Positions 61,133-64,000 of a DNA stretch of 64,000 bases are shown one piece after another. Location of the stretch: assembly GCA_004347695.1 (NCBI GenBank), contig SLTK01000009.1:811744-875743 (forward strand). The letters are read 5' to 3'. Position 1 is the stretch's first letter, and each line of letters begins with the position of its first letter. The stretch comes from Chloroflexota bacterium (GTDB taxonomy: Bacteria > Chloroflexota > Anaerolineae > Anaerolineales > Anaerolineaceae). Position numbers and translations under genes: made by a program. The notes beneath the pieces are model-generated. The model did not search any database. It saw only the letters and a program-made list of their open reading frames with translations, and had not been told where the DNA came from.

Positions 61133-62485
61133 ATGCGGAAAACCAGCTTGCCCGGGCCAAATGCCAATCACCTGATCGAACGCGATCGAGCAGTCATTTC
61201 ACCATCCTATCCTCGCGGATACCCTTTTGTGATGGACCATGGCCGCGGTGTTGAAGTCTGGGACGTAGATGGAAACCGGTTCCTTGATTTTTCGGCTGGC
61301 ATTGCGGTTGTTTCCACCGGACATAGCCATCCGCAGGTCGTTAAAGCCATTCAGGAACAAGCAGAGAAATTTATTCATATTTCATCCGATTTCTATCACA
61401 CCAAATGGATCGAGCTGGCTGAAAAGATCGACCGCATTGCTCCCTTCCAGGAGGATGCGGTCAGTTTCATGACCAATTCGGGTACAGAGGCGGTTGAATC
61501 GGCCATTAAGCTGGCGCGTTACCATACCAAGCGCTCTGAGTTTATTGGATTTCTGGGTGGATTCCACGGCCGAACAATGGGAGCTGTCACTTTTACCGCC
61601 AGTAAAGCCGCGTATCACCGCGGCTTCTATCCGTTGATGAACGGCGTGGTCCATGCACCCTTCCCGGATCCTTACCACCCCATTCTGACTGGAAACAACG
61701 GTGAAGACTACGGCGAGACCGTTATCCGCTATATCGAATCTGAAATTTTTGGCCGTATCGTGCCGGCTGATGCAGTCGCGGGCATTCTGGTCGAACCTAT
61801 CCAGGGTGAAGGCGGCTATATCGTCCCACCTCCCGGTTTCTTCCCGGCGTTGCGCGCCCTATGTGACCGCCATGGAATTTTGTTGATCGCAGATGAGGTG
61901 CAGGCCGGCACCGGCCGCACCGGAAAGTGGTGGTCCATCGAGCAATTTGGCGTGGAGCCCGATATTTTCTGTGCAGCCAAAGGCATCGCCTCGGGCATGC
62001 CGCTGGGGTTGATGGTTGCCCGCAAGAGCGTGGCTACCTGGCCGCGCGGCTCACACGGTAACACCTATGGCGGTAATCCCATATCCTGCGCAGCATCGCT
62101 GGCAACACTCGATTTGATCGAAAAAGAATACATGCACAATGCTGCGGCGGTCGGCGCCTTTGCGTTGGATAAGCTGCGCCAGATGCAGCTTCACCACCCC
62201 TCCATTGGCGATGTGCGCGGCATCGGTTTGATGATCGGGGTCGAATTTGTGCAGGACTGCGACACACGCGAACCAGCCACAAAACTACGCGATCGCGTGG
62301 TCGATCTGGCCTTCGAAGAAGGGCTGCTTACCCTGGGCTGCGGCCGCAGCGTCATTCGGGTTTCACCGCCGCTGTGCACCACCTACGGCGAAATGGAAGA
62401 GGCGTTGGAGATCTTCGACCGCGTCATAACCCGCGCCGAGGATGAAATCCTGTTCGTCAACCAGGCGGACACAGAAATCGCTTAA
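61133..62485 (+). CDS. Class III aminotransferase (4-aminobutyrate/acetylornithine type)
   Basis: 450 residues from ATG 61133 with ttggaggga as ribosome site. DFSAGIAVVSTGHSHPQVV is the class start; NSGTEAVESAIKLARYHT binds the cofactor phosphate; LVEPIQGEGGYIVPP and LIADEVQAGTGRTGKWWS (Asp) follow; FCAAKGIASGMPLGLMVA holds the PLP lysine; THGNTYGGNPISCAASLA-like HGNTYGGNPISCAA matches GabT-type enzymes. It moves an amino group from a terminal amine to 2-oxoglutarate. The layout fits GABA or a related omega-amino acid. It is 12 bases ahead of the histidine kinase gene. Confidence 0.88.
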   Translation: MRKTSLPGPNANHLIERDRAVISPSYPRGYPFVMDHGRGVEVWDVDGNRFLDFSAGIAVVSTGHSHPQVVKAIQEQAEKFIHISSDFYHTKWIELAEKIDRIAPFQEDAVSFMTNSGTEAVESAIKLARYHTKRSEFIGFLGGFHGRTMGAVTFTASKAAYHRGFYPLMNGVVHAPFPDPYHPILTGNNGEDYGETVIRYIESEIFGRIVPADAVAGILVEPIQGEGGYIVPPPGFFPALRALCDRHGILLIADEVQAGTGRTGKWWSIEQFGVEPDIFCAAKGIASGMPLGLMVARKSVATWPRGSHGNTYGGNPISCAASLATLDLIEKEYMHNAAAVGAFALDKLRQMQLHHPSIGDVRGIGLMIGVEFVQDCDTREPATKLRDRVVDLAFEEGLLTLGCGRSVIRVSPPLCTTYGEMEEALEIFDRVITRAEDEILFVNQADTEIA

Positions 62486-62497
62486 TCAGGACCGCCC

Positions 62498-64000
62498 ATG
62501 CTTCTCCCAGATTTTCGAGTCCGTCAGCGCGATTACATGCTCGAAATTTCGCGCGCAATCACCCAGGAACTCAACCTCGGAAAATTATTGGGGCGCATTC
62601 TGGCCATATCCATTGAAATGCTGGCGGGGCAGGCCGGTTTAATTGCCTTGCGCGATGAACAGGAAAACTGGAGTGTTCCGGTTTCCAACGGCCTGCCCGA
62701 TGCTTTTTTGAAATACCTGGTGCCCTACCTGGCTGAAATTTCCAAAGCCGAAGATGCTGACCAGTTTGAATTGCTTGAAATCAATCGCCGGTTGATCGAA
62801 TTGGCGCATAAAGCCTCGCGCGGGCTGCTAAACGGGGTGGTTTTGCCGCTGGTCACGCATAAATCAGTGGTTGGCGTAATTTTTATGTTCCGCTCTTACA
62901 GCGACACGTTTTCGGTCAACGACCGCGCCTTGCTGCGCAGCTTTGCCGATCAGGCTGCAATTGCAGTGCAAAACGCCCAGTTATATCAGCAATCAGTGCG
63001 CAGCCGGCAGCGCCTTGACGGTCTATTGGATTCAGTCGCAGACGGCATTTTGATCCTCACGCCCGGCCTGCGAGTGGAGCGCTGCAATCCCGCTTTGGAA
63101 CGGCTGCTAAGACTCGACGGGGTTGCCATTCAGGGAAAAGCCCACGATGAGGTCATCCGTTGGGCCAAACGGACCACCGATATGACCTTAGAGCAAGCGG
63201 TCGCGGGTGGTTGGCCGCTTACCTCACATGCGCATTTGTATGTCGAGGGTGACCTCAAGGTGGATGTCGATTTGCCGCCGCTGCCGGTGGGAATAACCTA
63301 TTCCCCGCTTATGTCGAATGACGATGTATTGCTGAATATTATCGCTACCGTCCGCGACATTACCCACTTCCGCCAGGCTGATGAGTTGAAAAGCACGTTC
63401 GTTTCGGTCATCAGCCACGAATTGAAGACACCGCTGGCGCTGATCAAGGGATATGTCAGCACCCTGCGCCGCGAAGATGCGCGTTGGGACCGCGCGATTG
63501 TCAAAGAGAGTCTGGCCGTAATAGAAGAGGAAGCCGACCGTCTGGCAGAGCTGGTCGAAAATCTGTTGGATGCCTCGCGGTTGCAGGCCAACAGCCTGGC
63601 CATCAAACCTTCCGACGTTTTGCTGCCCGATCTGGCGCGGCGAACGGCCGAACGGATGCAGACCCAGACCGGGCAGCATACGATCATTTGCGATTTTCCA
63701 GCCGATTTCCCGGTAATCCTGGCGGATGAGAGCCGCATGAGCCAGGTAATGACCAACCTGATTGGAAACGCGATCAAATATTCGCCAGGTGGTGAAATCA
63801 AAGTCAGCGGTCAGGTACGGCCGGATTTCGTCATTGTCTGCGTTAGCGACCAGGGGCCGGGCATTGCAGAGCCAGACATTCCGCACGTATTCGACCGCTT
63901 TTACCGCTCGTCTGATGCTGCCCGTCACACCAAGGGCGCTGGCCTCGGGCTGTACCTGACGCGTTCGATCATCGAAGCCCACGGCGGCCGGATTTGGGTC
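62498..64000 (+). CDS. Sensor histidine kinase (GAF-PAS-HisKA-HATPase), 3' end outside the window
   Basis: 501 residues are visible and the frame is still open at the window end. There is no signal peptide or helix pair, so it is probably cytoplasmic. A GAF domain spans about 22-165, a PAS domain about 175-285, then HisKA with VISHELKTPLALIKGY (phospho-acceptor H307), and the HATPase with NLIGNAIKYSPGG (N-box), DQGPGIAEPDIPHVFDRFY (G1/F) and GAGLGLYLTRSII (G2). The start follows cagga in a good position. It lies 12 bases after the aminotransferase gene and a response regulator is likely to follow. The stimulus is unknown. Confidence 0.88.
   Translation, partial: MLLPDFRVRQRDYMLEISRAITQELNLGKLLGRILAISIEMLAGQAGLIALRDEQENWSVPVSNGLPDAFLKYLVPYLAEISKAEDADQFELLEINRRLIELAHKASRGLLNGVVLPLVTHKSVVGVIFMFRSYSDTFSVNDRALLRSFADQAAIAVQNAQLYQQSVRSRQRLDGLLDSVADGILILTPGLRVERCNPALERLLRLDGVAIQGKAHDEVIRWAKRTTDMTLEQAVAGGWPLTSHAHLYVEGDLKVDVDLPPLPVGITYSPLMSNDDVLLNIIATVRDITHFRQADELKSTFVSVISHELKTPLALIKGYVSTLRREDARWDRAIVKESLAVIEEEADRLAELVENLLDASRLQANSLAIKPSDVLLPDLARRTAERMQTQTGQHTIICDFPADFPVILADESRMSQVMTNLIGNAIKYSPGGEIKVSGQVRPDFVIVCVSDQGPGIAEPDIPHVFDRFYRSSDAARHTKGAGLGLYLTRSIIEAHGGRIWV

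Overview
The window looks like chromosomal DNA from a member of the Chloroflexota, most likely class Anaerolineae. This is inferred from the mix of genes and not from a marker phylogeny. The pointers are lipoproteins and Sec-exported proteins with Thr/Pro-rich tails, several ECF sigma/anti-sigma pairs, large GT-C glycosyltransferases, a YvcK with membrane anchors, a cyclic-2,3-diphosphoglycerate-synthetase-like protein, frequent GTG/TTG starts, and scattered palindromic repeats. No LPS or outer-membrane assembly genes are seen. There is no rRNA, CRISPR array, transposase or prophage; one tRNA (Met, CAU) is present.

Layout. 1-4.7 kb: end of a nucleoside-type ABC permease, a two-subunit molybdenum hydroxylase of the xanthine dehydrogenase family, and a cytosine-deaminase-like amidohydrolase, together a nucleobase uptake and breakdown locus. 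4.7-7.1 kb: ECF sigma, zinc-finger anti-sigma and a membrane protein. 7.1-9.6 kb: tRNA-Met with a tandem copy of its 3' end, a secreted protein of unknown function and repeats. 9.6-13.6 kb: a 1236-residue exported fusion of a nucleotide pyrophosphatase/phosphodiesterase-like domain with a 5'-nucleotidase, behind a structured leader that ends in a terminator-like hairpin. 13.7-17.6 kb: two tandem GT-C glycosyltransferase paralogues. 17.7-25 kb: GNAT, CAP-domain protein, YwiC-like protein, two exported proteins, PlsC and an Atg22/UMF1-type transporter. 25.1-29.4 kb: deoxynucleoside kinase, HemG-like flavodoxin, a TPR membrane protein and an AbiE toxin-antitoxin module lying between two decayed repeats, at least one of which derives from the 3' end of a flavodoxin gene. 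29.4-36 kb: ArfB and a FadR-GlpD-alkyl-DHAP-synthase-like-FGGY kinase cluster with a FadR-like operator. 36.1-39.9 kb: FkbM methyltransferase, second methyltransferase and GT-C glycosyltransferase, translationally coupled. 40-45.6 kb: terpenoid-cyclase-fold protein, dodecin, DMT transporter and a second ECF operon with envelope genes. 45.7-60 kb: ion permease, a beta-propeller lipoprotein, and a housekeeping run on the minus strand (nadD, obg, cpgS-like, argS, rpsT, thrB, thrC, pgk, gap, yvcK). 60-64 kb: ROK glucokinase, class III aminotransferase and a histidine kinase cut by the window end.

How the genes fit together. One theme is nucleotide scavenging: the exported fusion enzyme could take dinucleotides or nucleotides down to nucleosides, the ABC system could import them, and the deoxynucleoside kinase, amidohydrolase and molybdenum hydroxylase could salvage or degrade the products. 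A second theme is sugar-phosphate and lipid-precursor metabolism (GlpD cluster under a fatty-acid-type regulator; gap-pgk-yvcK-glucokinase). A third is envelope sensing through two ECF operons. The most unusual items are the structured leader of the phosphodiesterase-nucleotidase gene, the AbiE module between decayed repeats, and the FadR-controlled GlpD/AGPS-like cluster.
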